DNA of 64,000 nt from positions 121,609,473 through 121,673,472 of the forward strand of contig NW_024609846.1 of the NCBI RefSeq assembly GCF_016920785.2, given 5' to 3'. The translations under genes and the position numbers were made by a program. The stretch is from Ixodes scapularis (lineage: Eukaryota > Arthropoda > Arachnida > Ixodida > Ixodidae). Positions 24,241-36,283 of the stretch are shown here, in pieces; position 1 is the first letter of the stretch; the number at the start of each line of letters is the position of its first letter. The notes beneath the pieces were generated by a model. The model was not told the DNA's origin and did not search any database. It worked only from the letters and a program-made list of their open reading frames with translations.

Positions 24241-24529
24241 AATATTTACCGATGTTTTTTCTTTTATTTTGTTAGTTCCGTTTCATAGGCTCGTTAGCGC
24301 GTATGTCATGCCGGTTCATGGGTATTTCTAAGCCCGCGAATTCATCAGCTCTCAATGCAGAGTGGATTATAATTTCACCCGTTTGCGAAGTAATAGGTAC
24401 GCAAAAATAAACTGAGTTGGCATGTCTTGCCTGTTGGGTAATGTCAACGTCTTCTTAAAGAGTGTACCTCCCCTTCCTTGGCAGCAGGTGGAAATGCCTA
24501 TTGTGTTTCATGAAATGCTGTCGATTTGC
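24241..24529. other. No gene seen
   Basis: Short gap between the LINE and the next SINE with nothing recognisable. Confidence 0.4.
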
Positions 24530-24692
24530 TGTTACATTCGTAAACGCCCTTGTACATGCGCCTAGAAGGCACAACTAGTGTTCCTGCCTGGTGGTTGCTG
24601 AGAAAAGCCGCCTGATCCAGGATTTGACCCCGGGACCTTTCGAAGACTAGCAGAACGCTCTAGCAATGGCATGAACGAACCAGGAGCAAGCC
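24530..24692 (-). mobile_element. tRNA-derived SINE, copy 2
   Basis: On the minus strand CTGGTTCGTTCATGCCATTG leads into GCTAGAGCG (box A region) and GTCCCGGGGTCAAATCC (box B), followed by CAGGCGGCTTTT and a tail containing CACCAGGC. It aligns with the SINE copies at 22668 and 24815. Confidence 0.55.
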
Positions 24693-24814
24693 GTCAGTAG
24701 AGCGAATTTCATGGAAATTTTTATATCTAATTATTAACGCCAGATCTTATTCCTGGGATGGTTACGATGAAGATGGCAACTGTTAATATCCGTTTGGGTT
24801 ATTGACGTCTAGTT

Positions 24815-24990
24815 CCTGGTTAACTGAGTTGGTAGAGCGCTATAGAGGTCAGAGGATCGAATCTCGGACAAGGCGGATTTTTCCAGCGCCCACCACCAGT
24901 CTCCCAGCGGGCGAGCGTTGCGCGTCAATTCAGGTGGAAGTCAATTCATTGCTGCGTAAATCTTCTCCGCCTTGGGGTCATTTTCCTAAA
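24815..24990 (+). mobile_element. tRNA-derived SINE, copy 3
   Basis: CCTGGTTAACTGAGTTGGTA plus GAGCG gives box A, and GAGGATCGAATCTC gives a good box B. CAAGGCGGATTTTTCC and CCACCACCAGTCTCCC follow. This is the best preserved of the three copies in the internal promoter. Confidence 0.6.
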
Positions 24991-25618
24991 ATCATTATGC
25001 CTAAGTAATAGGTACGCATAAAATTTCCCTTTTTTTTCGCAACTGTTTCGTAACTTGCTGCGTGTTCAGCTCTGGCAAAAAACCGCAAAAGAAGAATACG
25101 AATACAAAAAGGGGCCTGGAATGTTGTCGGAGAATCTTTCCGCGTACGTGCAGGGGCATTCAACCGTGCATGGCGTATGCCGTCGTCTGCTCGCTTTTTG
25201 TGCTTCGTGACAAACAGTCCGTCGCCGGGGGACTTCCCCCGGGCTGTGATGAAATAGATTGCAGAAAGAAAAAAGAAATCTATGACAACATTTTGTTAAC
25301 TGTAGGAAGACCGAGATCGCTTCACGTACATTTTATTGTGAACGAATGCGCCTCGGAGACATTCGTGCTATAAATTACACTTCCGCTATGTATCGCGACT
25401 TTTGACTAGGCTAGTTGGTTTGTATTAGACATGGTTAAAATAGCGTGAACTGGATAGAGACGAAAAAAGGCACATACGTCACGACTGGCGCTGACTTCAT
25501 TCTAAGTTTATTGCATCATCCAATCAAGCAATATATATCGCCTGCGAACATAGAAAACACAAAAACAGTTATACATTAAGATTATATGTCTACCAATAAA
25601 ACAATCAAGAAAATATAA
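24991..25618. other. No gene seen
   Basis: A 103-codon plus frame at 25062-25373 has no support. The remainder is AT-rich. Confidence 0.4.
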
Positions 25619-27105
25619 TTATTTGTCAGTGAGACACACCGACAGCATGCTGACGCACTTGTCTTCCGATTTTTTTTTTAAATAAAAAGTTTATATAATT
25701 TCTTTCTCTTTTTTGTCCTTTGCTCTCTTCAGGCACTTGGTCAAAATTCAAAAGCGCTTTGCACCCACATCATTCAACGTGCTCAGCAAGATAACCACCC
25801 AAATTGCTTCGTACCGAAACATTATGCTCGCGTGCTCTCTCTTTGAAACACCGACCCGTTTGTCCAATGTAAATACGGCCACAGCTAAAATGAATTTCGA
25901 CAAAACCCCACTTGTGCGGTTAGTGTACATGACGGTGTGCTTTTTTACGCATTGATCACTTTTATGCCCAGTAAGCATAAGACATATCTTGCCAAACTTG
26001 CAAGGAGCCGAAAAAAAGGAGATTAATACCATACTTACCAGCTATATCTTTTATAAATTATGCGATACCACGTTTATATAAGGCCTTGCACTCTTTTTTT
26101 TAATCTGTTTTAAAGATTTTTTTTTTTGTGACCCTTTAAGTTTCTGTAATAGGCTCTCGCTAACACTTGTTAGTATAGCATGTTAGGGTACCCCGTAGAT
26201 TTCAACTTCCTCAACTGAAGATCAAAGCCGGTTGATATTTTGTGTTCGCAACTTTTTGTAACGGCCGCCAGCAATTTGTAGTTATTACTTCTTTTTATAA
26301 GCTTGAAGTGGGCTCTTTCGAATGACAAAAGACTTTTTTTTTAATCTCGGGTTGTACAGAGCGCGACACTGTTAGCGCGAACAAGCGATCGCCGGTTTTT
26401 CCAGTTTCTCTCTTAGAAACCAAGAGGTGTCATCCAAGTTAATAATGCTACGGAAAGAGCTCATTTAGATTTATAATGTAAGCTATAAAATTTCGTGCGC
26501 GCTAATACTATTTAGAAGTAAAATGCGAAAATACGCCAATGTCGTGTTCGCGCTAACAGTGTCGCGATGTGTACATCCAGCATAAGTGTTGCTTAGAGAA
26601 ATCAAGCTGCGAATCTAAAGAACTGAATGCAATTTAGGTTGCCAATTCACAAGTGAACTTTAAACCTCCCGGGTGAACATTAAAAATATCGATGATTTTC
26701 GACGCAACGTCAACTTCCATTTGTTCCATTCGAATCTCCTAAAACAACTAGAAAATCACCTACGTAACGGTAAATCTTAAGATGCATCTTCAAGATAGCC
26801 AGATATAAGTTTATCCATTTCGCCCAGATAAATACCGCAGACGGCTGGGGCGACAGAGGACCCAATACATTCACCATTTTTTTCTTCTACAATGAACTGG
26901 TCATCAAGGCTGACAGCTGTCGACTTAACATAGAGTTCCAGGAGGGTTATGAAGTTCTCACAGTTGATTCCAGTCGAATTTTGGAACTTGGTCCGTCCGG
27001 ATTCCTCGATCTTGTCCCTTACAGCACTGAAGAGTCCATCATGGGGCGCTGAATAATAGAAATCTTCCACATCCACTAAGAAGGCTGATTTGGCAGTTAT
27101 AATTA
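25619..27105 (-). pseudogene. Penelope-like element: reverse transcriptase plus GIY-YIG endonuclease, decayed
   Basis: The minus strand reads, in order, an RT segment (27076-26777) with FLVDVEDFYYSAPH and CIGSSVAPAVCGIYLGEMDK, a palm motif now RYVGDFLVVL (about 26770-26740), a linker with ERAHFKLIKR and STGYPNMLY (about 26330-26170), then CKFGKICLMLTGHKSDQC and a GIY-YIG segment SCGRIYIGQTGRCFKERARE (about 25890-25830), and ends CLTDK-stop at 25619. RT followed by GIY-YIG is specific to endonuclease-bearing Penelope-like elements. Several frameshifts and stops, plus the loss of one Asp in the usual Y-x-D-D, show it is dead. A 221-bp MITE (26354-26574) interrupts the coding region. The 5' part is missing beyond about 27105. 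Confidence 0.8.
26354..26574. mobile_element. 221-bp MITE flanked by GTAC, copy 1 (inside the Penelope element)
   Basis: The TIRs share CGCGACACTGTTAGCGCGAA, reading inward from both sides. GTAC occurs at both outer edges. The near-identical copy at 28063-28283 has the same length. It sits between two recognisable parts of the Penelope-like pseudogene, so it inserted after that element. Confidence 0.8.
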
Positions 27106-28062
27106 ATCAGTCTGATGTCCTGTACTATCTCCATTGCGATTTTTACCAGAAAAAGATCATCACCTGCCAACGTGTTGACGCTTTAAATGCCGACTCACTT
27201 GGACTCGTTCTTCTCGCGCAGATTCTCAGCGAGGTTGTCCCGCGTGCAAGCACAGTATACAGGTACCACGATGCATGATGGCGGCAGCGGCGGCGTAATG
27301 AAACTGGATGTGAGATCGGTCTATTAAAATTTCTTACCATGCACTATGCGCCACCATCAAGTGGCCACGTGATCTGTAGCCGATTTTATCTAGTCGCGCG
27401 CTAGGGCTGGCAAGGCACATGGGCACGCACCGAGTAGATCCGTACCTACGGAGAGCGGGCCCAGCTGGCACGTGCTTAATTCATGCTTCAAAGTAACTGC
27501 ACGATGCTCCTCAACTTCGCACGATGCTCGCGCTAGAAAAGTGTAGCTCTATAAATACGATCTACTAAAACTCTCATAGATCCCTTTCGAAATACTGCCC
27601 TGTGTTGGCAGTCGTGGAATCCCTGCACAATGGCGGATTAAAACCTCAACGTCACGGCACACTGGAAACAGCACTCACAGAAAACGGTGATGAGCACAGT
27701 GACGTTGCACTTTCGACGCTGTTTGATTGGCTCGTTGGCTCGCTTCTGGGCCGCGCTCCGACGATCGCTATCTTATGAAATAACTTGCACTAGGGTGCCT
27801 TCATGTGCGCTTTGCTTAGGGTGGAGACATCTGGCCATTTTGTCTCACACTTTTATTTTTATTTTTTGTTCAGAAGCGCGTGAAAGAACGTGTCCCTGCA
27901 CGCGCTCGTGGCGCTGACTGTACTACGGCGACATTTTGTTTTCGTCGATTTCTTTGTATTTTAAACGTGAGCGCGTGCTGTCGGCATCGGGTACTACAAA
28001 GGGTGGCATCACCCTAAACAGAAGGACATTGAGGCACTCTAACTTGCACATTCCTCAATGCA
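27106..28062. other. No gene seen
   Basis: A TAGATCCCTTTCGAAA word near 27580 resembles one end of the AGACC MITE family. No gene is supported. Confidence 0.4.
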
Positions 28063-28283
28063 GTACAGAGCGCGACACTGTTAGCGCGAACAACAGATCG
28101 CCGGTTTTTCCAGTTTTTCTCTTTGAAACCAAGAGATGTCATTCAAGTTATTATTGCTACGGAAAGAGCTCATTTAGTTCTATAATTTAAGCGATGAAAT
28201 TTTGTGCTCGCTATTACTATTTAGAAGTAAAATGCGAAAATGCGCCGATGTCGTGTTCGCGCTAACAGTGTCGCGATGTGTAC
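28063..28283. mobile_element. 221-bp MITE flanked by GTAC, copy 2
   Basis: Colinear with the copy at 26354-26574 over its full length with scattered substitutions. The ends are GTACAGAGCGCGACACTG and CAGTGTCGCGATGTGTAC. GTAC is again found at both edges, although the bases next to it differ from the first copy. Confidence 0.8.
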
Positions 28284-29584
28284 GTAGCCATTGTGCCGTG
28301 GTTCCGATTTTCTAATAATCGGCACGTGACTTTCGAAAGGGTCTTATTACTGTTACGGCTCGGCTATTCCCGTCATCGCAGCGATTGGGGCACGAGCCAC
28401 TGCCCGAATACATGTCGAGGCATGGATTGTCACGAGGCCAAATGGAACGCTCACGCAGTGGTCATGACCACCGGAAGAGTCGCTTTTACCTATTGCCACC
28501 GCGGGGATCGCTAAGTTTGATGACAAAAACCTGGGGATCACATTGTTGACAACGCCAACAATGCCATCCCCACAACCGCGTTCGTCATCGAGTTTTGCGA
28601 AAGAGAGACTGAAAGAAAACCTCCGCTTTTATCCCTGAAATCACGCGGCGACAACGAAGTCTCTTGATCAGTGGAGCTGCTTGCAAATATGCTCGGCCTC
28701 ACTAGTGCCAGTAAGCTTGTGTACAATGAGAAACATTTCCACCCAATATCGTTGCACGGCCCCTTTAAAGACCTCACGCTAGCAGTCGTACGACACTGGC
28801 TAAATTCCTCGTCTGCAGCCGGAGAGACACGCAGACGTCCGTTCGGGGATGACCGACTTCGCGGTGTCTAAACAAACACGCCACACAATTACCGAGATAT
28901 TTGATTTAAGGACAATTTCAAGACACTCTGCTCGCCATAACTGCTATATATTCGGGCTTCGTAGTTCATTCAGTAGTTCGTCTTGCACCATTAATTTCCT
29001 CATTGTCTGTTTGTTTTTATGCTATGCGACTTTCCCATTGCTTCATATGCACTACCTGTTAATAAACTGTCTGAAATATTTGGACAGTTTACACGATATG
29101 CCTATAGAAAGATAGCCTGACAAAGACGCTAGAATTGTCGCCGTTTTAGTATATATAGAAGCATGACGGTATACACGCAAAATGTTTGATTGCGACATAG
29201 TAGCCTCCGAATCGTGCCCGCTTCGGACGCACTTGTCTTGGTTCGGTGACTTCAAAGAGCCGGCAAAAAGCTGAGTTTTAATTTTTCACGCACCAATATC
29301 AGGTCGGAACGATGGGAGCTCGCTTCCTATCGAAAACCGGAATGTGCTAAGCCTTCCTGACGACAGCTGCGAAACAAATCGGAACTCCGCGGTATTTAAG
29401 AGATAAAAGACAAATCGATGTTTAAGAAAAAGAAAATATAACGTAGAAAATGTACATATAACGTTTCCAAATTTTTTACTCGATAAGGAATAGCGTGACT
29501 AATAGTATAATATCTAAAAAAAAAATTGCTTGTTTATTGTTGTGAAATAAACTTACTTGATAAGAAAGAGCGTGACTAACACAC
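28284..29584. other. No gene seen
   Basis: No coding, repeat or RNA feature could be supported. Confidence 0.45.
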
Positions 29585-29735
29585 CCCTGTTTCACGGGTA
29601 ATTCCGAGGCCTTCGCAACGAACTTTAAAAGATTCGCCGAAACAGCTCGCATCTCGGCGACTCTGCGTGTGCCTCTTCGGCGCGCGCTGGTTCGCCGATT
29701 CTTCTAGAGGCTTTTGAATTGTCCGTGAAACAGGG
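29585..29735. repeat. Short MITE with CCCTGTTTCACGG ends
   Basis: CCCTGTTTCACGGGTAATTC at the left is answered by GAATTGTCCGTGAAACAGGG at the right, with GAGGCC/AGAGGC just inside. It is about 151 bp with no coding content. Confidence 0.65.
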
Positions 29736-31329
29736 TAGAAACTAATTTAATCGGAATATCGGGACTCATATTACAAACGGGTTCGTAGATCCCACTGGCT
29801 TTCGAGAGATTAATTGTTGACGTCATGTCCCGGTTGTACGATTACGAATCGAATACACATGTCAAGCTTGGAAGGAAAAAAATCAAATGTGGTACTTCCA
29901 AAATAAGTTGGTTTAAGTCTCGTCATGACGAGACAGTAAAGCATTCATGCAGGGTGATGCAAGATTGTTTTATGCGCTTTATCTAACTCTACTGGGGCTT
30001 TCACAATGACAAAAAATGAGCATATTTCAATTTTTTATTTATTTTTATAGATTTGCAAGTTTTATAGGTGAACGATAACCCAAGTGCGGCTGTTATTCCG
30101 AAAACACGAGACCAGGTTATCAAATTTCATGAGTTCATCGCTTTTTTCACGCGTTATTGCATGGATAGTTATTCTTAGTTTAGCAATGTCGTAGAAACGT
30201 CGTGAAACCTTTTTACATAATGTCTCCAGGGGTTTATGCAGTTTGGTTTTTTATAGGCCAAAGCAGCTGCTTACAACGTTGGTTATGTTATGCTGCGAAT
30301 ATTTCGCGTCTTTTCTGCATTAAAAAGAATTAAACAATGTTTAAATAAAAGTGACTCGGACCTATAACGATATCAAGTCGTCCTGCCAGCCAAAAAAAAA
30401 AAAAAAAAAATTAATGGGAGTACAGGGTAGCGAGCATTCCGACAAATCACCGCGCCTCCGATGTATATTATGAGAATACACCGTGGTTACCGGTCCATAC
30501 TGTGGTGCTGCGACTCTCCGCTTAACGCATCGAGTCCGGACCTTAGCCAACGGTATCCGATCCCATGCAGCCAATCAAACAGTGCAAAAAGTGCTTTGTC
30601 ACGGCGCACGTCGTCTTTGTGCGTTTGGTATCTCCGCTAAACTGATCAGGGGAGTAATGTATTGTGCCGAATCCTTGTGTGTTTTATGCCATCTCTACCT
30701 AATCCTCTATTGATATTGGGAGGTTACTAACTCCTAAAATTTCATCGCATCTTCATCATAAGCGCGCGCGCACGCACGCACACAGACACACAAAGTCGTC
30801 TTCTTATAAAACGTCTAGGTAATTTGTCAATTAATTAATTCCCAAAACTACGTTTTCCCGGAACCACCTTCGATTGTATGCGGTCTGCATATATATATGT
30901 TAAATGTAACATCCATCTCTAAACGTCGTTTTCCAAAATTTTTCATTTGAACAACTCCAAAAGGCTCGTCCTTTTGTTCTTATAGGCCCTGATTTCGATT
31001 TCGTTGTGTGAGTCTGCAGCCCATACCTCAATGTAGTGCCCTCGTGCCCTGAGGGATGACTAAATGAACGAGGCTCAAATAACTTGCTAAATCAAAACCC
31101 CCACGCCCCCCCCCCCCCCCCCCCCCCCATAGAAAAAAAAAAAAAAGGTTTGACAAGATGTTACACGAAAAGAAAACAATAATTTCAAACACAGCGTTTC
31201 CTAATGAGGAATTTGTGCTCCTTGTGGCTCGCAAGACGTATTGAAGCTCCTCAAAGACACGGTATTATGCGTACAAACACAATAAACTGCAAGTCATCCA
31301 CAAACCTTCGCATCGAACCACCACAAACA
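29736..31329. other. No gene seen; simple repeats
   Basis: Contains an A run at 30392-30409, a GCGCAC/ACACAC tract at about 30760-30792 and a C run at about 31107-31128. No supported gene. Confidence 0.45.
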
Positions 31330-31746
31330 GCGGAAGTTTCAAGCGTCTAACCAGTACAACGGATGCATTCATCGATTCGGCAGTTCCGGGTGGCATTTGT
31401 TATTGGAACGACCTTCCCAATTCTATCCGTTGCTGCCACCATCTTGTTTCGTGAATCATTAGTTTCCTTGTTCGCATAAGTAACTAGTTCCATTTCTTAT
31501 GACGTGTTATATGAGTAATGTTCATTATGACTGTAATTAAGTTTTTTTTTCCTATTATTATTCCTGTTCTTTATCGTTGTGTTTACATCGAGCGTTATTT
31601 TGTTCTTTAGATTTTGTTCATCAATAGTGGATAGTTACTGCTTCGTTCCAATTTTCTTTTTATGTTCTGTCCCCCCCCCCCCCCCCCCCCCCCATTTTTA
31701 TGTAATGTAATGCCCTGCTGGACTTTTAAGGGTGCAATAAAGAAAT
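31330..31746 (+). mobile_element. LINE 3' end with RT C-terminal remnant
   Basis: The plus frame at about 31362-31455 reads DAFIDSAVPGGICYWNDLPN, matching the FFPRTI-x-x-WN-x-LP landmark that closes CR1/Jockey-like LINE proteins, with substitutions. It is followed by a stop, a T- and C-rich 3' UTR with a C run at 31672-31693, and TGTAATGCCCTGCTGGACTT leading to GTGCAATAAAGAAAT. That last part resembles LINE 3' tails common in ticks, from memory. Confidence 0.55.
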
Positions 31747-32677
31747 ACCAGGATGCAAAACGTGGAGTGCGTGGAAGGCCGTCACTTTACTCCACCACAA
31801 GCACCTTAACGTTGTTGCCGATGAGAACACAGCTTTTCCGATTTGCCGCTACAAATTTCTTTCCGCGTACACATCAACGCTCGGCGAGCCGTCTCTCATC
31901 CCTTCGATGGAGATTGCTTCAGCGCGCTTCTGTAATTGCTTCGACGTCCAAAGGACCCGAGGCGAGAGGTGAGCGCCAGCCTTTCTCCCTGGCACGGGCT
32001 TAGCGCCCACGTTGATTGATGAATGATACTCCTTCGGCTGCTTTCTTCTATGCGGGACGCCTCGTATTCGTTAGCCGATGGGGGAAAAAAAAGAAACTTC
32101 GCTAAGAAAGTCTCTTCTTGCATTTCTTTTTTTATAGTTTACACTTTTTTTTTTTTTTTTTTTTATTTGGCAAGAGCCGAGAAAAACAACCTCTGGATGA
32201 CTTCGAACGAGGGTCATATTCCCAAGAGGAGACTACTTAAGTTGCCGTGTAAAATTATATCTCTATAATAATCGAATATGATCTTGGCAATATAAAAATA
32301 AAACAAATGGATTAATGTAATCGGTTTTTGGGCATCCCATATTGTGAAATTCATCTCACTCATAAATCGCTTTGTTCTGACGTGCGTACGGGTACACATG
32401 ACTTCGAGAAGCACTTCAGCAATGCGTGCTTCAATGGCCAGTGTTCCTCAACAGCGGATCATGCAGGACGTAATTTCAAGACAGGGTCGGCCGTAATCGT
32501 AGGAATCTTGGAAGACGGGCCCTTTTCCGACATTTGCAAGCTGAAATGACGTGCCACGTCACTGCACCAACTCGGAACTAGCATATATGAGCAAAGGCTG
32601 TCGTCTATTTGGGTAAGTGAATTCGAAGCTAACGGTAGACTGAGAGCTGGTCAGAAATTGAGTCCGCCGAAACTAAA
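31747..32677. other. No gene seen
   Basis: A T run lies at 32146-32164. Frames at 31662-32003 and 32023-32268 cross homopolymers and are not believed. Confidence 0.45.
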
Positions 32678-32755
32678 GGCCGGAATGGTCTAATCGGTTA
32701 AGGCGTGGCCCGGATAGGCGAAGGTTGCGAGTTCAATTTCCGCTCCTCGCCCAAT
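32678..32755 (+). mobile_element. tRNA-like SINE head
   Basis: GGCCGGAATGGTCTAATCGG gives a box A-like block and GGTTGCGAGTTCAATTTCC a box B-like block at tRNA spacing. The two ends do not pair as an acceptor stem, so a functional tRNA is unlikely. It differs from the three SINE copies near 22-25 kb. Confidence 0.5.
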
Positions 32756-34938
32756 TTTTCGCCAGATCTCTTTCTCCTTCCCTAACTTGAATGCAGTAAA
32801 CTCATTAATCACTTTCTCCCCTCTTCCACAATTCGAACATATCTATTACATAACATTCGTCAACGATGCGCTTATACGGTTTTGCGCAGGTGAGTTATAC
32901 GGTCAGGGGGACATTACGTGGGTGGTTAATCTTTGCGATAAGTCGGCTAATTAATTAAAATTCGTTAATTAACTTTTTAATGAGTGAAAATAGACAGATG
33001 GTTTCAATTAGAAACTGACTGAACGTCATCGAAAACCGCTAAATTAACTTTTGTTAGAACGGCTTGGAACTCGTGAGAAACTCGGGGGTGCGCCAAAGTT
33101 ACCCGCAAATGGAGCGCGGGACGAACCTAATCGCGAGACCTAAGAGAAGTTGAAAGTCACACGTCACGCAGACGGGGCTGATGAACAAAGCGCAAACCTT
33201 CGCTGCGGACAGGATACAGAATTATCTGCGTCTCACAGATGTGCATGTTCGAAGGATGATGTTTGCGTCAAACATATGTACGCTTCAAATAGATGTCTGC
33301 AGGTAGCTTTTGGTTGACCGATGTGGCCGTCATACGAGGGGAAAAAAAAGAAAAAAAAAAAAGAAAACAACGTTCAGACAGTATTTGCAGACCACCTTTT
33401 GTATGATGAATTAGCAGCTGCGTGGTGACCACGGCGTTAAGCCTCGAACAATGTTAAGTACGAGTTCGCTGATTTTGTATACAGTCAGTTCATCAAGGAG
33501 TAGGAATTTTAATCCCAAATGTAAGGAATATATTTTTTTGTAAATGTATTTTTTTAAATCGTAAGTGGAAGTACAGGTTACAGAATTTTGCGTTTTAAAG
33601 GACGCTTTTCATGTCTGTGAAAAGTTAAAGACCTTTCCGGGTTGTGAAAATGTATCACTGATTCTGAGGGTGCCATTGATTCGGATGTACAAACGATGCG
33701 CAGTATTTGTTTTGTTCGATTTCTACGTATGCTACCAGATATTCCCTGCAAACGTACGCCTGAATTCGACAGAATTCGAAAGCGACGAGTATACTTTTTG
33801 AACCAGCAGAACTCGTACAAAACAAAATGTAGTCAAAAGTACCGAGGGCAGACAAAATTGTTCCCATTGTCGAGGAATGAATACCATGTCGCTCCAAGCG
33901 ATGCTTTTCAACACGTGCGATCGAAACGCCCGAAAAGACCCAAACCGTTGAAGAAGCTTTTCTTTTTTCTTTGTAAATACAGTGTAAAATTCTTATACTT
34001 TATCAGATTTTGTGTGATATGCTTATTCCGCGGTGACTTCAATTTCGTTAGATTATATCCCACAACTCGACCATCGTATACAGTACAGGCTTGATCAGAT
34101 GGGGCGGCGAACCCTACACATGCGCATGTGTAACAGGATTCTCGTAGAGTGAAATGTCTGACGTCACATCCCTGGGACGTTACCCCGGAGCGGTCTGATA
34201 TCATCGCCTCGGGGGTAAGGTCTTACGTATTTTAAGCAATCTTGGTAAACTTATTAAGATGGAAAGATTTTCGCCCTTTGGTCGAACGTTGGCCCTTGCC
34301 CGCCAGTGAATTCTAGAAATAATCCAACTGTGATAGAGTCCTACACCTGATCCGTCCCTTGTTAGTTACTCCGTTAAGCTTGTCTTTATAAGGTGAGATT
34401 TTTGTGACCTCGTAAAGGTATAAACTTGACGTCAGGTTTATACCATTTTGATGTAAATTTCAACCTAACGTCTTGTAAGATTGTAAAGCTGACAACTTGA
34501 CGTCTAACTAACATTTTTTAGGTGTAAACTTGATAGGCTTCCCTTTATGTAGTGACATCTTACACCTGTTTTTTCGAAGTAATCTTGATAAGCTTCCCTT
34601 TCTTAGACGAGATATAACACGAACCTTGTTTTAATTAAACTTCATAGGTCTGAATATGCTCACTTTTTTGTGATGCCATCTTAACCTTGATTGTTTAGGT
34701 CACCATCTTTGAGGAGCATGCTTTCTGATGATGCCATCTTACACTAACGTTTTTTTTTTTTTTTTGAGTGATCTTGGCAAGTGATACATTTTTTTAACAG
34801 TGAATTAGAATAATTTGTCCGAACGTTAACACGAAGCCCGCGCTACCCCAACGCCAGTAAAGGCGCCAGTTCCGAGACTATACAAATCTACTCCGATCAA
34901 GAAGTATAAAAAAAGAAAAAAAAGCGAACTGGTGTAGG
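32756..34938. other. No gene seen
   Basis: Bases 32940-33140 are rich in TAATTAA words typical of small AT-rich repeats. Frames of 78-80 codons on both strands at 33565-33900 overlap and are not recognised. A T run lies at 34751-34766. Confidence 0.4.
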
Positions 34939-35231
34939 CTAGTAAAGGCTAGTGCGCGTGCCACGAGGATCGAGCAAGCCGGAGAGCCCACCTTGGAATG
35001 GATAGCCCGTGAAGAGCGGCCTGATGGACGAGAGCGCCGAGGCCATGCTGGGAGTCGCCGAATGGGTGCCCTGCATCCAGCAGCGTCCCGCCGCGGCCGC
35101 CGCCGCGGCGGCGGCCGCAGGGTTTCCCGCCGACCAGTCCGAGCCCAGGCCCGCGAACGAGTTGCCCTCCAGCGCCGAGCCGCCTCGGTAGCCCCCGGCC
35201 ACGGGCGCCAGGCTGCACCCCGCGCACGCTG
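34939..35231 (-). CDS. Candidate terminal coding exon of an Ala-rich, regulator-like protein
   Basis: On the minus strand, after a possible acceptor (GCGCGGGGTGCAG, exon start at 35218 or just 5' of it), the frame reads GGYRGGSALEGNSFAGLGSD, a run of ten Ala, GRCWMQGTHSATPSMASALS, and closes at TAG (34939-34941). Gly/Ser/Ala-rich tails with an Ala run are common at the C-termini of developmental transcription factors, but I see no DNA-binding domain, so the function is open. The plus strand over the same DNA also has an ATG-started frame (about 55 codons, with its own Ala run, because GCC/GGC read as Ala both ways in part), which weakens the call. Upstream on the minus strand another frame has a protein-like stretch (SPSPFLSDSDEPAARRSLAS), possibly part of a preceding exon. 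Confidence 0.3.
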
Positions 35232-36283
35232 CGAGCACCCACACACCACGCACCGGCGCCTACGAGTACACGGCACCACCCGTCGAAGCGTCAAAACCGC
35301 CGCCGACACTCCACGTTGATGATCCTCTCGGTCGGGGAGTCCGTCCAGGTGACCGCTTCGTCGAATCTCGTCCGACAAACTCTTCCACAAACGGTCAAGA
35401 ACTCTGTTGGCCGGGAAGTAGTCGCGGCTCGCGAGCGATCGCCTCGCAGCTGGTTCGTCAGAATCTGACAAGAACGGTGACGGCGAGTAGTCACCGCAGT
35501 CACCGCAGTCACACTCGAGTAGCCGATAGCGAGTCGCCCAGGTGCACGAGATGGGTCCTGGCGAAGCGGCGTGAGTCGGCGAGAGGACGGCCAACTCGAG
35601 TGAGCGCGTGCCACGCGCGCTCGGGACTCTGCGGCCGGCGGAGTGCCCGCAGTTTGAGCGGGGTGGGCGGCGCGCCCGCTCTCGGGGGGGCCGGTTCTGC
35701 GCGGGGGCTTCCCATTGGACGCCCGCGCGGGACCCTCCCGTCGACGACAGCGGCGGGCCCTTTGTTTCTCCCCGTCCCGAGTGCGTGGGAAACGACGCAG
35801 AGAGGGACACGCGCGCGGGGGTCCGGCGCAGGTCGTGCACCGCGGCGGGTGTCCGGCAAGGGTCCCGCCCCCGGCCGGCAAGACCGACGCGGGTGGGCGT
35901 CCCTGCAGCGAGCGGTCGGCCGGATCGCCGGCGGCGTAACGGGGACCCCTTCCCCTGCGGCGTCGCTTCCTGTTCCCCGGGCCAACAAAGGAGGCGAGCA
36001 GGCGACTGCGAAGAACGCGGCGTCGCTGAATGGCTCCGGTCACGGCAATGGAGCCGTTGGCTCCGGACGATTCGCTTCCCCCGCCGGGCCCTCGTGTCGC
36101 CGGAGCGGCAGTCCGCTGGCCTCACGCCACCGCCATTGCGAGGCGAGCGGCCCTGCAGTATACTGAATGGCCGGGCGAGGTAGTGCTGCATCATCACGCG
36201 ATGAGCGCAGACAGCATGGCGCGTTTTTCTACACGCGAAAACGCGACGCGCTATGAACGCTCGCGCGGAAGCTGACGCGGGGG
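34980..36283. other. CpG island, about 1.3 kb
   Basis: This is the most GC- and CpG-rich long stretch in the window and stands out sharply from AT-rich flanks. Open frames run on all sides, the longest being 475 codons on the minus strand, because stop codons are rare in such DNA. Most of these are composition artefacts. A host promoter or 5' exon is the usual meaning of such an island, but the direction cannot be fixed. It ends exactly where the hAT element at 36284 begins. Confidence 0.6.

Noticed and set aside
32678..32755. Functional tRNA gene
   Set aside because: Box A and box B are present but the ends do not pair and the anticodon arm is not clear; kept only as a SINE head.
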